64,000 bases of DNA from the NCBI GenBank assembly GCA_030604195.1, contig JAUVWI010000002.1, forward strand, positions 1-64,000, written 5' to 3'. The position numbers and the translations under genes are program-made. The notes beneath the pieces were generated by a model that was given only the letters and a program-made list of their open reading frames with translations, was not told the DNA's origin and ran no database searches. Each line of letters opens with the position of its first letter. The stretch's first letter is position 1. This stretch comes from Spirochaetales bacterium (lineage in GTDB: Bacteria; Spirochaetota; Spirochaetia; SZUA-6; DRHE01). Shown here one piece after another: positions 51,699 through 60,152 of the stretch.

Positions 51699-52472
51699 TT
51701 ATCTGTAATTTCCGGCAAAATAGGCTGCCAGTTGGTCCAGCCGCAGCACCCCGTTATAATCGAGGCCCTGACCTCCTTTTTTAAGCTCGCCCTTCTCCCC
51801 CTCTGGGTCGCCGAGACAGGTTACAATAATATCCCCTTTGCTTAAGTCTTCTTTCTCTGTATAGCTGTTAGTGGTGACCACAACATTCATGCCGGCCGCT
51901 TTGGCAGCAGCGAGACCATTTTTAGAATCCTCAAAGACTATACACTCTTCAGCCTTTAAGTTCCCCGTTTTCAATCCCAGCAGGTAAATCTCCGGATCAG
52001 GCTTTTTCTTTTTCACCACATCTCCTGCCAATACAAAATCAAATTTGATTTCCTTCAATATTCCGTAAGCCACGGCATGGGCGGCCTTTTCGTTGGACGT
52101 GGTACAGATGCCGATCTTAAACCCCATGGCCATAGCCTCTTTCATAATCCGCTTTATTCCGGGCCTTAAAGGCAGGGAGCCCTCTTCTATCAGCTCTATG
52201 AAGATCTCGGTTTTTCTCTTATGCAGCTTCTTGATCAGCTCATCCTCTTCGGCCGGGTTAATCTCTTTACCAAAGCCTTTGGTATGCAGGTGATGGCGCA
52301 TTCTCTCTTTACCACCGGCAACCTGGAGCAGCTCATAATAGTAATCCACATCCCACTCAAAATTGAAACCGAATTCCTTAAAGGTCTTGTTGAATGCCAC
52401 CCGGTGGCCATCCCTTTCCGTGTCGATAATAACACCATCCTGGTCAAAGATTATGGCCTTTATTTCCGCCAT
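51699..52472 (-). CDS. HAD-family phosphatase, CbbY-like
   Basis: This haloacid dehalogenase-type phosphatase has motif I FDQDGV (9-14, aspartates 10 and 12), motif II KIGICTTSNE and motif III/IV with lysine (DVVKKKKPDPEIYLLGLKTG) and VFEDSKNGLAAAKAAGMNVV. The cap segment YELLQVAGGKERMRHHLHTK resembles CbbY, the xylulose-1,5-bisphosphate phosphatase group, more than beta-phosphoglucomutase. At 257 residues it is normal. It sits between an aminotransferase and a kinase and may remove phosphate from a sugar or aminosugar phosphate. Substrate uncertain. Confidence 0.85.
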   Translation of the reverse strand: MAEIKAIIFDQDGVIIDTERDGHRVAFNKTFKEFGFNFEWDVDYYYELLQVAGGKERMRHHLHTKGFGKEINPAEEDELIKKLHKRKTEIFIELIEEGSLPLRPGIKRIMKEAMAMGFKIGICTTSNEKAAHAVAYGILKEIKFDFVLAGDVVKKKKPDPEIYLLGLKTGNLKAEECIVFEDSKNGLAAAKAAGMNVVVTTNSYTEKEDLSKGDIIVTCLGDPEGEKGELKKGGQGLDYNGVLRLDQLAAYFAGNYR

Positions 52473-52499
52473 TTATTCCTCCATGTTTCTATTTACCAC

Positions 52500-53600
52500 T
52501 TATTTGGCGCAGAATTCCTTTACAGCCTCAACCGCCATCCTGTTCTCTTCTTCAGTGCCGATAGTAATTCTGAAAAAGCCGTCACTGCCGTACATTTCAT
52601 TCTGCGGTCTTAAGATGAGGCCCTTGCCTTGAGCATAGGCCACGATATCATCGCCCTTTTTACCGGTACCCTTGGCATCTAAGAGTATATAATTGCCGTA
52701 AGAATGGAAAACAGTCATTCCGGGAATAGCGCCCAGTTCTCCCTCGATATAGTCAATCTGATCATTATTGAATTTAACTCTCATGGCCAGACCTTCAGCA
52801 TCCTCTAAAGCAGCCAGCGCGGCCCACATAGGTATGGTGCCGACATTCCAGGGAATCAGGGTTGCTGAAATTTGAGCAACAACATCTTTATTACCCAGCA
52901 TATAGCCGAATCTCAAGCCTGCCAGGCCGTATGCCTTGGAAAGGGTCCTGGTAACCAACACATTATCATATTCCTTGATCAGCTTTACCAGTGATCTTCC
53001 CAATCCGGCATATTCCAGATAGGCCTCATCAATCACAAAGGGAATGCCTAAATCAGCAATTCTGCGGAAGTCCGCCTCAGCCATAAAATTGCCGGTAGGA
53101 TTATTGGGATGGGCAATAACAATTACCTTTGTTCTTGGTGTAACCGCTCTAATAACTGCATCCGGGTCGAAAAGAAGTTCGCCGTCCTCATAGATCATGG
53201 GCACAGATACCAGCTTTCCCCCTAAAACGGCACAGCGCAGCTTATAGATACCGAAACAGGGTGTGTGCTGGATAAGCTCATCCCCGGGCTCTAGAAAACT
53301 CCGCCACACCATATCGTAGACCTCGCTGGTCCCGTTACCGATCATTACATTCTCAGGGCCTTTCATCCCATTGATCTCGGCGATCTTTGCACGAACTACG
53401 GTTCCCTGGTCAGCGTAGCGGTTGGCTATTTTAGCGTATTTATTGATCGCTGCCAGCACCTTCTCAGAGGGTGCATTAGGGTTCTCATTGGACATCAGGC
53501 GATGCAGCTTCTTATCTTCCCAGGCCAGTTCAATATGGGGAGAAATATACATCTTTATCCCTTTAAGCCAGGGCACAAAATAATCTTCAATCTTCTTCAT
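52500..53600 (-). CDS. Class I/II aminotransferase, histidinol-phosphate aminotransferase-like
   Basis: This PLP-dependent fold-type I enzyme has ENVMIGNGTSEVYDMVWRSF, then VIVIAHPNNPTGNFM, FVIDEAYLEYAG and the PLP lysine in VTRTLSKAYGLAGLRFGYML. The phosphate-group arginine region GFFRITIGTEEENRMAVEAV closes the C-terminus. These are HisC/CobD-like features; no his genes lie nearby. I choose ATG 53600 (AAGGAG, 8 bases) over the TTG one codon earlier. It lies between a class II aldolase and a phosphatase, so it could act on an amino-phospho compound such as an aminoalkylphosphonate, but this is inference. Confidence 0.85.
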   Translation of the reverse strand: MKKIEDYFVPWLKGIKMYISPHIELAWEDKKLHRLMSNENPNAPSEKVLAAINKYAKIANRYADQGTVVRAKIAEINGMKGPENVMIGNGTSEVYDMVWRSFLEPGDELIQHTPCFGIYKLRCAVLGGKLVSVPMIYEDGELLFDPDAVIRAVTPRTKVIVIAHPNNPTGNFMAEADFRRIADLGIPFVIDEAYLEYAGLGRSLVKLIKEYDNVLVTRTLSKAYGLAGLRFGYMLGNKDVVAQISATLIPWNVGTIPMWAALAALEDAEGLAMRVKFNNDQIDYIEGELGAIPGMTVFHSYGNYILLDAKGTGKKGDDIVAYAQGKGLILRPQNEMYGSDGFFRITIGTEEENRMAVEAVKEFCAK

Positions 53601-53658
53601 CAAAAAAACTCCTTAAAAATATATTTGGTTTTTGGTTTTATGCGGTCTCTCAGGCCGC

Positions 53659-54534
53659 TCAGGCTTTGCCTGCGCAGCCTAAAAGATCAATCCAGTAGTT
53701 AATGCGCTTCTTAATTGCCTCTTTTACCGCCTTATCAACCTTACCCGGATTGTATTGCGCTCTGTTTGCTGAAATATAGTCAAAGGTGGCATCGATCAGG
53801 GCGTGCTTCAGATCAGTAGAGACATTGAACTTGGACCCGCCAAGGGCAACCAGCTTCTTGACCACCTCCGGACTCAGACCGGTGCCGCCGTGAATGACCA
53901 GCGGCACCCTTGGTCCCTTGGCATTAAATAGATCGAAGATCCTTTTCAGTCGGTCGAAATCAAGTTTTGGATTGGCTGTCTTGTAGATACCATGGGCAGT
54001 GCCAATGGCGGGCGCCAGTATATCCACACCGGTCTCTTCCACAAAACGCACCGCGGCTTCCGGGTCACAAAGAGCAGCCTCATCCTCGGAAACTTTTATC
54101 TGATCCTCAACGCCGGCTACCGTGCCTAGCTCACCTTCGACAGATATATTCCCCACCCGGTGACAGTATTCGGTCACCTCTCTGGTCTGCCTGACATTCT
54201 CCTCGTAAACCTGCTTGGAAGCGTCTATCATGATATTTGTGTACCCGGCATCGGCACAGGTACGACAGAAATCGACATCCGTACAGTGGTCCAGATGCAT
54301 ACAGATCGGGATGGGCGCGGATTCGGCCAACGTCCGGTACACCGCAGCTATTACCTCAGGCCTGATCGATTTGGATGGTGATACCGAAGCCTGAATAATT
54401 AAAGGGGCTTTTCTCTCTATTGCCTCTTCAACTACCGCTTCCATCTCTATGATGTTGGTAATATTAAAAGCGCCAACTGCATATTTTTCTTCAGTTGCTT
54501 TGAAAAGCAGCTCTCTGGCATTTACAATAGCCAT
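53659..54534 (-). CDS. Class II fructose-bisphosphate aldolase-like enzyme
   Basis: This zinc-dependent aldolase of about 290 residues shows the metal motif IPICMHLDHCTD, the VEGELGTVAGVEDQIK loop, IGTAHGIYKTANPKLDFDRL, and VIHGGTGLSPEVVKKLVALG with NVSTDLKHALIDA at the phosphate pocket. These fit GatY/KbaY/FbaA-type enzymes that cleave ketose bisphosphates or tagatose bisphosphate. The context of a GntR regulator and transporter suggests a specific substrate, not housekeeping glycolysis. It follows the GntR gene by 61 bases. Confidence 0.9.
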   Translation of the reverse strand: MAIVNARELLFKATEEKYAVGAFNITNIIEMEAVVEEAIERKAPLIIQASVSPSKSIRPEVIAAVYRTLAESAPIPICMHLDHCTDVDFCRTCADAGYTNIMIDASKQVYEENVRQTREVTEYCHRVGNISVEGELGTVAGVEDQIKVSEDEAALCDPEAAVRFVEETGVDILAPAIGTAHGIYKTANPKLDFDRLKRIFDLFNAKGPRVPLVIHGGTGLSPEVVKKLVALGGSKFNVSTDLKHALIDATFDYISANRAQYNPGKVDKAVKEAIKKRINYWIDLLGCAGKA

Positions 54535-54595
54535 TCTTCGCCTCCTGAAAAGCTTAAATTATTTTAAACCCCGGATTAATCCGGTATTTTTCTCT

Positions 54596-55369
54596 TTATT
54601 CCACCTCATTGAAACTTAAATGCCGTCTATACCTGCCCGTTTCCACCCTGAACATATAGCGGTCGCCGCGGTAGAAAGACTGCAGTATCTCGATACAGAC
54701 ATTCTTTGAATTATAGGCCAGGCTCTCAAGAAAGATGCAGGGGGTATCGGAGCTGATACCCATAACCCGGGCAATCTCTCTGCTGGGCTTTACTGCCCGG
54801 ATTTTCTGTATGGAATGGTCCAGGTCGGCCTTAAAATGTTTGATCAGCAGCTGGTACATGGAACCTTTTAGTTCCATTTCCAAAAGCTCGCCGAAATCCT
54901 TAAAGGAATAGTACTGTCTTTCCAGTACCAGGGGGGTTTTATCGGCAATTCGGAGGCGCTCTATTTCCACTACATCATCATCAACATTGATCATAAGCTT
55001 TTCAGCCAGCTCCTCCCCCGCCTTGATCTTCTTTTTCTGGATTATCCTCTCCTTCAGATCAATGTTGTCCAGATTAAAGTCATCCACAAAGCTCACCATT
55101 GAGCTAAGCTGATGAACAGGAGAGAGTGAAGTCTTTTCTTTTACAAAGGTTCCCACACCCCGCTGTTTTTCGACCAGGCCCTGCTGCACCAGCAGAGAGA
55201 TGGCCTGCCTGATGGTGTTGCGGTTAAGCTGAAAAAGCCCGGCCAGCTCCCCTTCGGAAGGCAGCTTGGCGCCCACCTGGTATTTTTCCATTTTGATCAT
55301 TTTTTCCAGATATTCAGCGACCTGGACATAGAGAGGAATAGGACTGTTCTTATCAATAATATTCCGCAT
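54596..55369 (-). CDS. GntR-family regulator with UTRA ligand domain (HutC/PhnF subfamily)
   Basis: The N-terminal winged helix is PIPLYVQVAEYLEKMIKMEK, QVGAKLPSEGELAGLFQLNR and NTIRQAISLLVQQGLVEKQR, then GVGTFVKEK. A UTRA domain follows (about 95-250; KAGEELAEKLMINVDDDVVE, LVLERQYYSFKDFGELLEME, IRAVKPSREIARVMGISSD). This subfamily senses phospho-sugars, phosphonates, histidine-like acids or fatty acids. At 257 residues it is normal. It has its own promoter between the permease and this gene, and the direct-repeat TTGTCTA site just upstream is a candidate operator. Confidence 0.9.
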   Translation of the reverse strand: MRNIIDKNSPIPLYVQVAEYLEKMIKMEKYQVGAKLPSEGELAGLFQLNRNTIRQAISLLVQQGLVEKQRGVGTFVKEKTSLSPVHQLSSMVSFVDDFNLDNIDLKERIIQKKKIKAGEELAEKLMINVDDDVVEIERLRIADKTPLVLERQYYSFKDFGELLEMELKGSMYQLLIKHFKADLDHSIQKIRAVKPSREIARVMGISSDTPCIFLESLAYNSKNVCIEILQSFYRGDRYMFRVETGRYRRHLSFNEVE

Positions 55370-55371
55370 AC

Positions 55372-55421
55372 TTGTCTAGTTGTCTACCTATATTTATAAC
55401 CAATTTTCCAAAACTTGTCAA
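55372..55421 (-). promoter_or_regulatory. Promoter and operator-like repeat of the GntR gene
   Basis: On the minus strand TTGACA (55416-55421) and TATAAA (55393-55398) are 17 bases apart. Just after the start TTGTCTA occurs twice (plus-strand reading 55372-55378 and 55380-55386) with an 8-base period, a direct repeat of the kind bound by UTRA-GntR proteins. The promoter lies between the permease and regulator genes, so aldolase, aminotransferase, HAD and kinase may be transcribed separately from the transporter. Confidence 0.6.
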
Positions 55422-55451
55422 ATATAAAATAAATAAATTTATTCTCCTGGG

Positions 55452-57170
55452 CTATTTTCCTGCAGCCTCAGTGGTCAGCTTCAGCCCCTTCTTTTTGAAA
55501 GCAGCCATTGCCAGGATAATTACCACGCATACTATCAAAACAATCAAAGAGGCCATGGCCGAAGACGGTCCTTCCCTGCCATCCTTTTCCAGGTTAATTA
55601 CCGAAACCGCAGCCAGGTGAACATCGGGTGATATCAGAAAAATAACCGCGCTTATAGTCACCATACTGCGCATGAAGTAGTAGATAAGGTTGCTGATAAA
55701 AGAAACCTTGCTTAAGGGGAAGATAACCTGGAAGAAGGCATTTGTTATACCTGCCCCCAGACTGGTAGCTGCCTCGTCCATTTCCTTATCGATATTTTTC
55801 ATATTGGTGATACTGGAGAGGGTGCCCAGGGTAAAATTGCAGATTACTATATTAATGATTATCAGGCTGGCTTTGCCGTAGAGCAAATTATCCAGGTTAA
55901 GGAATTTGGTATTATATATCAAGATATAACTCAATCCCATGACCAGCCCGGGAATGGCAGCGGGAATAACGGACAGCAAATATAACGGCTGAGCGAAAAA
56001 AGGGTTTTTCTTTTCAATAATGTAACCGTTTACCATGGTTAAGAATGAACCGATAATCGCCACCACAATTGATATCCATAAACTGGTCCAGAGCACGCCA
56101 ATACCGCCCGCTATCCGAAACTTGAAGTGCTTCAGAGTTGGCGTCCAGTCATACATCCATATTGTTATAAATGACTTGATAACCACTACGCCGATAACCG
56201 ACAGCAGCACTCCGGCAATGATCCAGCAGTAGGTGGTGAAACTCCATTTTTTCAAAGGCCGCGAAGGAGCCAGCATTGGCTTGGCCTGGCCGCTGATCAG
56301 GGCGTGGCTTTTCCTGGTAAAATAATAATTTAAAAGAAAAGCAGTTACAGAAGGCACCAGCAGGATTACCGCGATGGTGGTGCCCAGGTCGAAACGCTGC
56401 ATACCAATTACCTGAAGGTAGATCTCTGTGGCTAAAACCCGGTAGCCCCTCCCGATGATAATGGGGTTGCCGAAATCAGTGATTGTCAGGTTAAAGACCA
56501 GGGCCGCTGCAGAAAAGATACCGTAGCGCGACGTGGGAACAGTTATCTTAAAGAAAGTGGTAACACTAGAAGCCCCCAGGCTTGAGGCGGCTTCATCAAG
56601 CCTGGAATCAACAGCCGAGAGAGTGGTATAGAGGATTACCATGGCATGGGGAAAGCAGTATAGAACCTCTGAAATTATAATACCGGTGGGCCCATATATG
56701 TTCCACTCAACCTTGAGCAGACCGGCCGTTATCAGGCCGTTGGTACCAAAAAGGGAGATCAGGGCCATGGCCTGAAGCAGGGAAGGGGCTACTAAAGGCG
56801 CAAGGGCAATATAGTAGAGGGCTTTTTTCCAGCGCATAGTGGTCCTGGTTAATCCATAGGCAAAGAAAAAGGCCAGTATGGTGGTGATAAAAGTTGACCA
56901 CAGTGAAACGTATAAGCTGTTGTACAGGGACTGAACAACAGCGGGTTTGCTGAAGTAATTGACAAAATTGTCAAGGGTAAGTCCACTTACAAAACTATGG
57001 CTTTCCGGCTCATACTTAGTAATACTCAAACGCAGGATATTACCCACCGGTATCACCATGAAGAGGATAAGGAAGAGACCGATAACGCCTCCTACAAGGT
57101 AAACCACCAGCTTATCATCCACTATACGCCGTTGGGACAACTCGATTCTTTCAGCTTTTACAGTTGACAT
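55452..57170 (-). CDS. ABC permease, two fused membrane modules (second Fe/phosphonate-class system)
   Basis: This 572-residue inner-membrane permease carries two BPD domains, each with about six helices and an EAA loop: DEAASSLGASSVTTFFKITV in the first and DEAATSLGAGITNAFFQVIF in the second. The chain ends with a basic cytoplasmic tail KKKGLKLTTEAAGK. The layout matches FbpB/ThiP and the one-chain aminoethylphosphonate permeases. It follows the ATPase gene by 13 bases. It is the paralogue in design of the permease at 2.9-4.7 kb, but the sequences differ. Confidence 0.9.
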   Translation of the reverse strand: MSTVKAERIELSQRRIVDDKLVVYLVGGVIGLFLILFMVIPVGNILRLSITKYEPESHSFVSGLTLDNFVNYFSKPAVVQSLYNSLYVSLWSTFITTILAFFFAYGLTRTTMRWKKALYYIALAPLVAPSLLQAMALISLFGTNGLITAGLLKVEWNIYGPTGIIISEVLYCFPHAMVILYTTLSAVDSRLDEAASSLGASSVTTFFKITVPTSRYGIFSAAALVFNLTITDFGNPIIIGRGYRVLATEIYLQVIGMQRFDLGTTIAVILLVPSVTAFLLNYYFTRKSHALISGQAKPMLAPSRPLKKWSFTTYCWIIAGVLLSVIGVVVIKSFITIWMYDWTPTLKHFKFRIAGGIGVLWTSLWISIVVAIIGSFLTMVNGYIIEKKNPFFAQPLYLLSVIPAAIPGLVMGLSYILIYNTKFLNLDNLLYGKASLIIINIVICNFTLGTLSSITNMKNIDKEMDEAATSLGAGITNAFFQVIFPLSKVSFISNLIYYFMRSMVTISAVIFLISPDVHLAAVSVINLEKDGREGPSSAMASLIVLIVCVVIILAMAAFKKKGLKLTTEAAGK

Positions 57171-57183
57171 CTATTTCTCCGGA

Positions 57184-58254
57184 TTATTCGTTCTTGTATA
57201 GTGTGAATCCATCAGGCGGGAAGTAGAGATCTATAGCATCACCCCTGTTTATTCCCATATCCTCAAAGCGCTTCTCCAGGAAATCCACTATTATATCCAT
57301 CTCTCCCACCTTGACTACCAGCCTTACCATGAGTCCCAAAAAGACTACCACCATGAGTTTTCCCCGCAGCAGATTCTCTTTAACCAGCTTTTTACCGGGA
57401 TGCCCCATAACTACCTCAACCTTCTCCGGCCTGATCGCGCCCGTTACCTCGCCGGAGTTTATTTCTTTACTTTCCTTAACCTTAATCTTGAAATTCCTGC
57501 CCTCGATAAAGCCATCGTTCAGACTGCCTTCAAAGAAATTACTGGTACCCACAAAATCAGCCACATACTTGGAGACAGGCTTCTTGTAGATATTGATCGG
57601 AATATCAACCTGTTCAATCAGACCCTGTTTCATGATTACCACCCGGTCGGATATGGATAAGGCCTCTTCCTGGTCATGGGTAACATAGATGGTGGTTATG
57701 CCAAGATCCGTCTGGAGCTGTTTGATCTCGCCCCTTAATTTCACCCTGATCTTGGCATCAAGAGCGCTTAAGGGCTCATCGAGCAGTAGAACCTCCGGAC
57801 TGGGCGCCAGGGCCCTGGCCAGGGCCACACGCTGCTGCATGCCTCCGGAGAGCTGGGGTGGGTATTTCTCTTTATGCTCAATCAATCCCACGGTATTCAA
57901 AAGCTTATCAACCCGGCCCTCTATCTTATTTTTCGGATACTTGTGCATCTTCAATCCGAACGCGACATTCTCCTTTACCTTCATATGGGGGAAAAGGGCA
58001 TAAGACTGGAAAACTATACCAAAGTTCCTTCTCTGGGGTATCAGGTCATTGATTACCTTACCATTATAGATCAATTTGCCTGAGTCAGGCTCTTCAAAAC
58101 CGGCAACCATTCTCAATGTGGTGGTCTTACCGCAGCCCGATGGACCAAGCAGGGTCAGAAATTCACCCTCCTTGATTTCCAGGTTCATGCTCTTTACCGC
58201 ATATAATTTACCGTATATTTTTACGATGTCTTCAAGAATAAGATTTTTTGACAT
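57184..58254 (-). CDS. ABC ATPase, Fe3+/phosphonate (FbpC/PhnT-like) class with TOBE domain
   Basis: This 356-residue ATPase has Walker A GPSGCGKTT (37-45), the Q-loop near residue 83, signature LSGGMQQR (135-142), Walker B LLLDEP (156-161) and H-loop IYVTHDQEEALS. The C-terminal TOBE domain spans about 230-356 (VKVGEMDIIVDFLEKRFEDM). FGIVFQSYALFPHMKVKENV is the standard segment of spermidine/iron/phosphonate importers. It lies between the binding-protein and permease genes and after a hairpin. A separate 84-residue TOBE-only protein is encoded upstream in the same direction. Confidence 0.93.
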   Translation of the reverse strand: MSKNLILEDIVKIYGKLYAVKSMNLEIKEGEFLTLLGPSGCGKTTTLRMVAGFEEPDSGKLIYNGKVINDLIPQRRNFGIVFQSYALFPHMKVKENVAFGLKMHKYPKNKIEGRVDKLLNTVGLIEHKEKYPPQLSGGMQQRVALARALAPSPEVLLLDEPLSALDAKIRVKLRGEIKQLQTDLGITTIYVTHDQEEALSISDRVVIMKQGLIEQVDIPINIYKKPVSKYVADFVGTSNFFEGSLNDGFIEGRNFKIKVKESKEINSGEVTGAIRPEKVEVVMGHPGKKLVKENLLRGKLMVVVFLGLMVRLVVKVGEMDIIVDFLEKRFEDMGINRGDAIDLYFPPDGFTLYKNE

Positions 58255-58277
58255 TTGATTTTCCGTTAATATATTTT

Positions 58278-58308
58278 CCGGGGGAGGCTTAAATCAAGCC
58301 TCTCCCGG
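58278..58308 (-). terminator. Hairpin between binding-protein and ATPase genes
   Basis: A 13-base stem (58278-58290 with 58296-58308, one G-T wobble) encloses a 5-base loop. No long T run follows on the minus strand; the hairpin is a likely attenuator or 3' stabiliser in the same place as in the other binding-protein operons. Confidence 0.65.
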
Positions 58309-58330
58309 ATTCTCTTCTTTACTTAAGCAC

Positions 58331-59371
58331 TTATTTTGGGATTGCCTTGTCCTGGAAGAGCGAGGTCCATTTTTCCACCAGTGCTGTTTTGTTGGTGGCA
58401 GACCAGGCAAAATCCATTTCAGAAAGCTTCACATCCTCCAGCTTAGGCATGGGCAATTCACACTCAGAGGTAATGTCATCACGGGTTACCATGATCTTGT
58501 ACTTAGTGTAGGACTTCATAGCATTTTCAGATATAGCCCAATCCAGGAATCTCCTGGCAGCTTTGGGATTCTTTGCCCCCTTGATCAGGGCATTGGCCTC
58601 AAGCTCGTAGCCGCTTCCCTCTGCCGGATAGACTATCTCCACCGGATAGCCGGCATCCTTCTGCTTGGCGCCGCGAAAACCGAATGATACACCTACTGCT
58701 ATTTCTCCCTTGGAGGAGAGCTTGGCAGGCGCCGAGCCGGAATTGGTATATTCAACGATGTTCTTATGTAGTTTTTTCAAAAACTCCCAGCCGTCTTCCT
58801 TGCCCTCTTTGATACCATGCATCAACAGCAGGGAGGTAACCTGAAGATAACCGGTTCCGGAGCTTCCAGGGTTGGGCATTATAATCTCGCCCTTATACTG
58901 CGGCTTGGTCAGGTCAGCCCAGCTTGCAGGCATGTCCATGCCCTTCTTTGCCAGTCGGTCCGTATTCACACAGAAGGCTGCTACATACATGTCGATTGCG
59001 GTCCAGTAGCCCTTGGGATCCTTGAACTCTTTACCGATCTTTTTGAAATCCTTGGCTTTATAGGGTTCAAAAAAATCCTTCACCCTGGCCAGCTCGGTAA
59101 CGGCTACGCCGTAAATCACATCGGCCTGGGGATTGTCCTTTTCCGCAAAGAGCTTGGCCATAACCTCGCCCGTGGAATACCTGACCCACTTGATCTTCAG
59201 GTCCGGCATATCTTTTTCAGCTATTTCCAAATAATCGGCGGTCTCATCCTCTTCCAGAGACGTATAGATAACCACTTCACCGGCTTCCTCTTCCTTCTGT
59301 CCGCCGGCAAAGAGCAACGCCGGAAGCAGGAGCAGAGTAATCAGGACTGTCAGCCCGATAAACCTTTTCAT
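58331..59371 (-). CDS. ABC periplasmic binding protein (Fe3+/aminoethylphosphonate class)
   Basis: The protein has a signal peptide MKRFIGLTVLITLLLLPALL ending in FAGGQKEEEAGE, then the type II binding-protein fold: EVVIYTSLEEDETADYLEIA, IKWVRYSTGEVMAKLFAEKD, NPQADVIYGVAVTELARVKD and GEIIMPNPGSSGTGYLQVTS. These match the Fe3+/phosphonate group (FbpA/PhnS-like). I start at ATG 59371, with GGAGG 8 bases upstream; an ATG four codons earlier lacks that site. It has 346 residues. It has its own promoter and leads the ATPase and permease genes. Confidence 0.9.
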   Translation of the reverse strand: MKRFIGLTVLITLLLLPALLFAGGQKEEEAGEVVIYTSLEEDETADYLEIAEKDMPDLKIKWVRYSTGEVMAKLFAEKDNPQADVIYGVAVTELARVKDFFEPYKAKDFKKIGKEFKDPKGYWTAIDMYVAAFCVNTDRLAKKGMDMPASWADLTKPQYKGEIIMPNPGSSGTGYLQVTSLLLMHGIKEGKEDGWEFLKKLHKNIVEYTNSGSAPAKLSSKGEIAVGVSFGFRGAKQKDAGYPVEIVYPAEGSGYELEANALIKGAKNPKAARRFLDWAISENAMKSYTKYKIMVTRDDITSECELPMPKLEDVKLSEMDFAWSATNKTALVEKWTSLFQDKAIPK

Positions 59372-59406
59372 ATAAACCTCCATTTTGTTAGAAATATTTG
59401 TTCAAA

Positions 59407-59434
59407 ATTGTAAACTATTACATTTATTTGTCAA
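59407..59434 (-). promoter_or_regulatory. Promoter of the second transporter operon
   Basis: On the minus strand TTGACA (59429-59434) and TACAAT (59407-59412) are 16 bases apart, about 36 bases before the binding-protein ATG. It lies between the HAD phosphatase and binding-protein genes, so the transporter can be expressed independently of the TOBE-HAD pair. Confidence 0.7.
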
Positions 59435-59459
59435 GTATTTTTAGAAGAAATCTACCTAT

Positions 59460-60152
59460 CTAGACCGGATTACCTGTTTCTTTAATTATCTCTGCAGCTT
59501 CGCAGATAGATGCAGCGTGGTGATATCCTTTACCCCGGTACTTCGCGTATTTTTCACCTGTTCTATCCAGAAGCACAGGGACTGCGGCCCAATCGAGCAG
59601 GGGCAGATCAGTGAAGCCGTCGCCCACAACTGCCGCCTGTTCAGCTTTTATTCCACGTTCTAGTAGCAGCTCCAGTTTGGACTCTGGGGTGGGAATATGA
59701 AAATCCATACCTTGAATCTTCCCATCATTAATAATGAACCAGTTTCCTTCGATAAAATTGAAACAATCAGCCAGACCGGCTGCACGCAAAATCCTGGTGG
59801 AAAGATCGGCTGTGCCGCAGCTCAATATCATCATCTTATAGCCGCTTCTTTTTAAGTCTTGTATAGCCTGACGGTCAACATTTGATATCTTTGCCGCCAG
59901 TTCTTCTGCTACCCGGTCAAGCATGGTCACCGATGTTCCTTTTAATAGCCGGTTATAGGCTCTTTTAAAGTATTCAGGAAACCAGCCCCGCTTATCTGCA
60001 TAGATCACTACCCTACCGATCAGGCGCTTAAGCAGAGAGGTTCCGCACTCCCTGCCGGTTATTTTATAATGGAGAAGGGTCTGCTCACTGTCATAGGGGT
60101 TAATGGGCAGAATGGTGCCGTCAAAATCCCAGATAATCGTATGTTCCTGCAT
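59460..60152 (-). CDS. HAD-family phosphatase, phosphoserine phosphatase-like
   Basis: This 230-residue phosphatase has motif I IIWDFDGTI (nucleophile and acid aspartates 9 and 11), motif II MMILSCGTADLSTRIL and motif IV VVGDGFTDLPLLDWA. The cap (about 20-100, helical) resembles phosphoserine phosphatase/2-hydroxy-3-keto-5-methylthiopentenyl-1-P phosphatase relatives. Substrate unknown. The start ATG overlaps the stop of the TOBE-only gene by one base (TAATG), so the two are translationally coupled and may act together in the uptake or processing of a phosphorylated compound. Confidence 0.85.
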   Translation of the reverse strand: MQEHTIIWDFDGTILPINPYDSEQTLLHYKITGRECGTSLLKRLIGRVVIYADKRGWFPEYFKRAYNRLLKGTSVTMLDRVAEELAAKISNVDRQAIQDLKRSGYKMMILSCGTADLSTRILRAAGLADCFNFIEGNWFIINDGKIQGMDFHIPTPESKLELLLERGIKAEQAAVVGDGFTDLPLLDWAAVPVLLDRTGEKYAKYRGKGYHHAASICEAAEIIKETGNPV

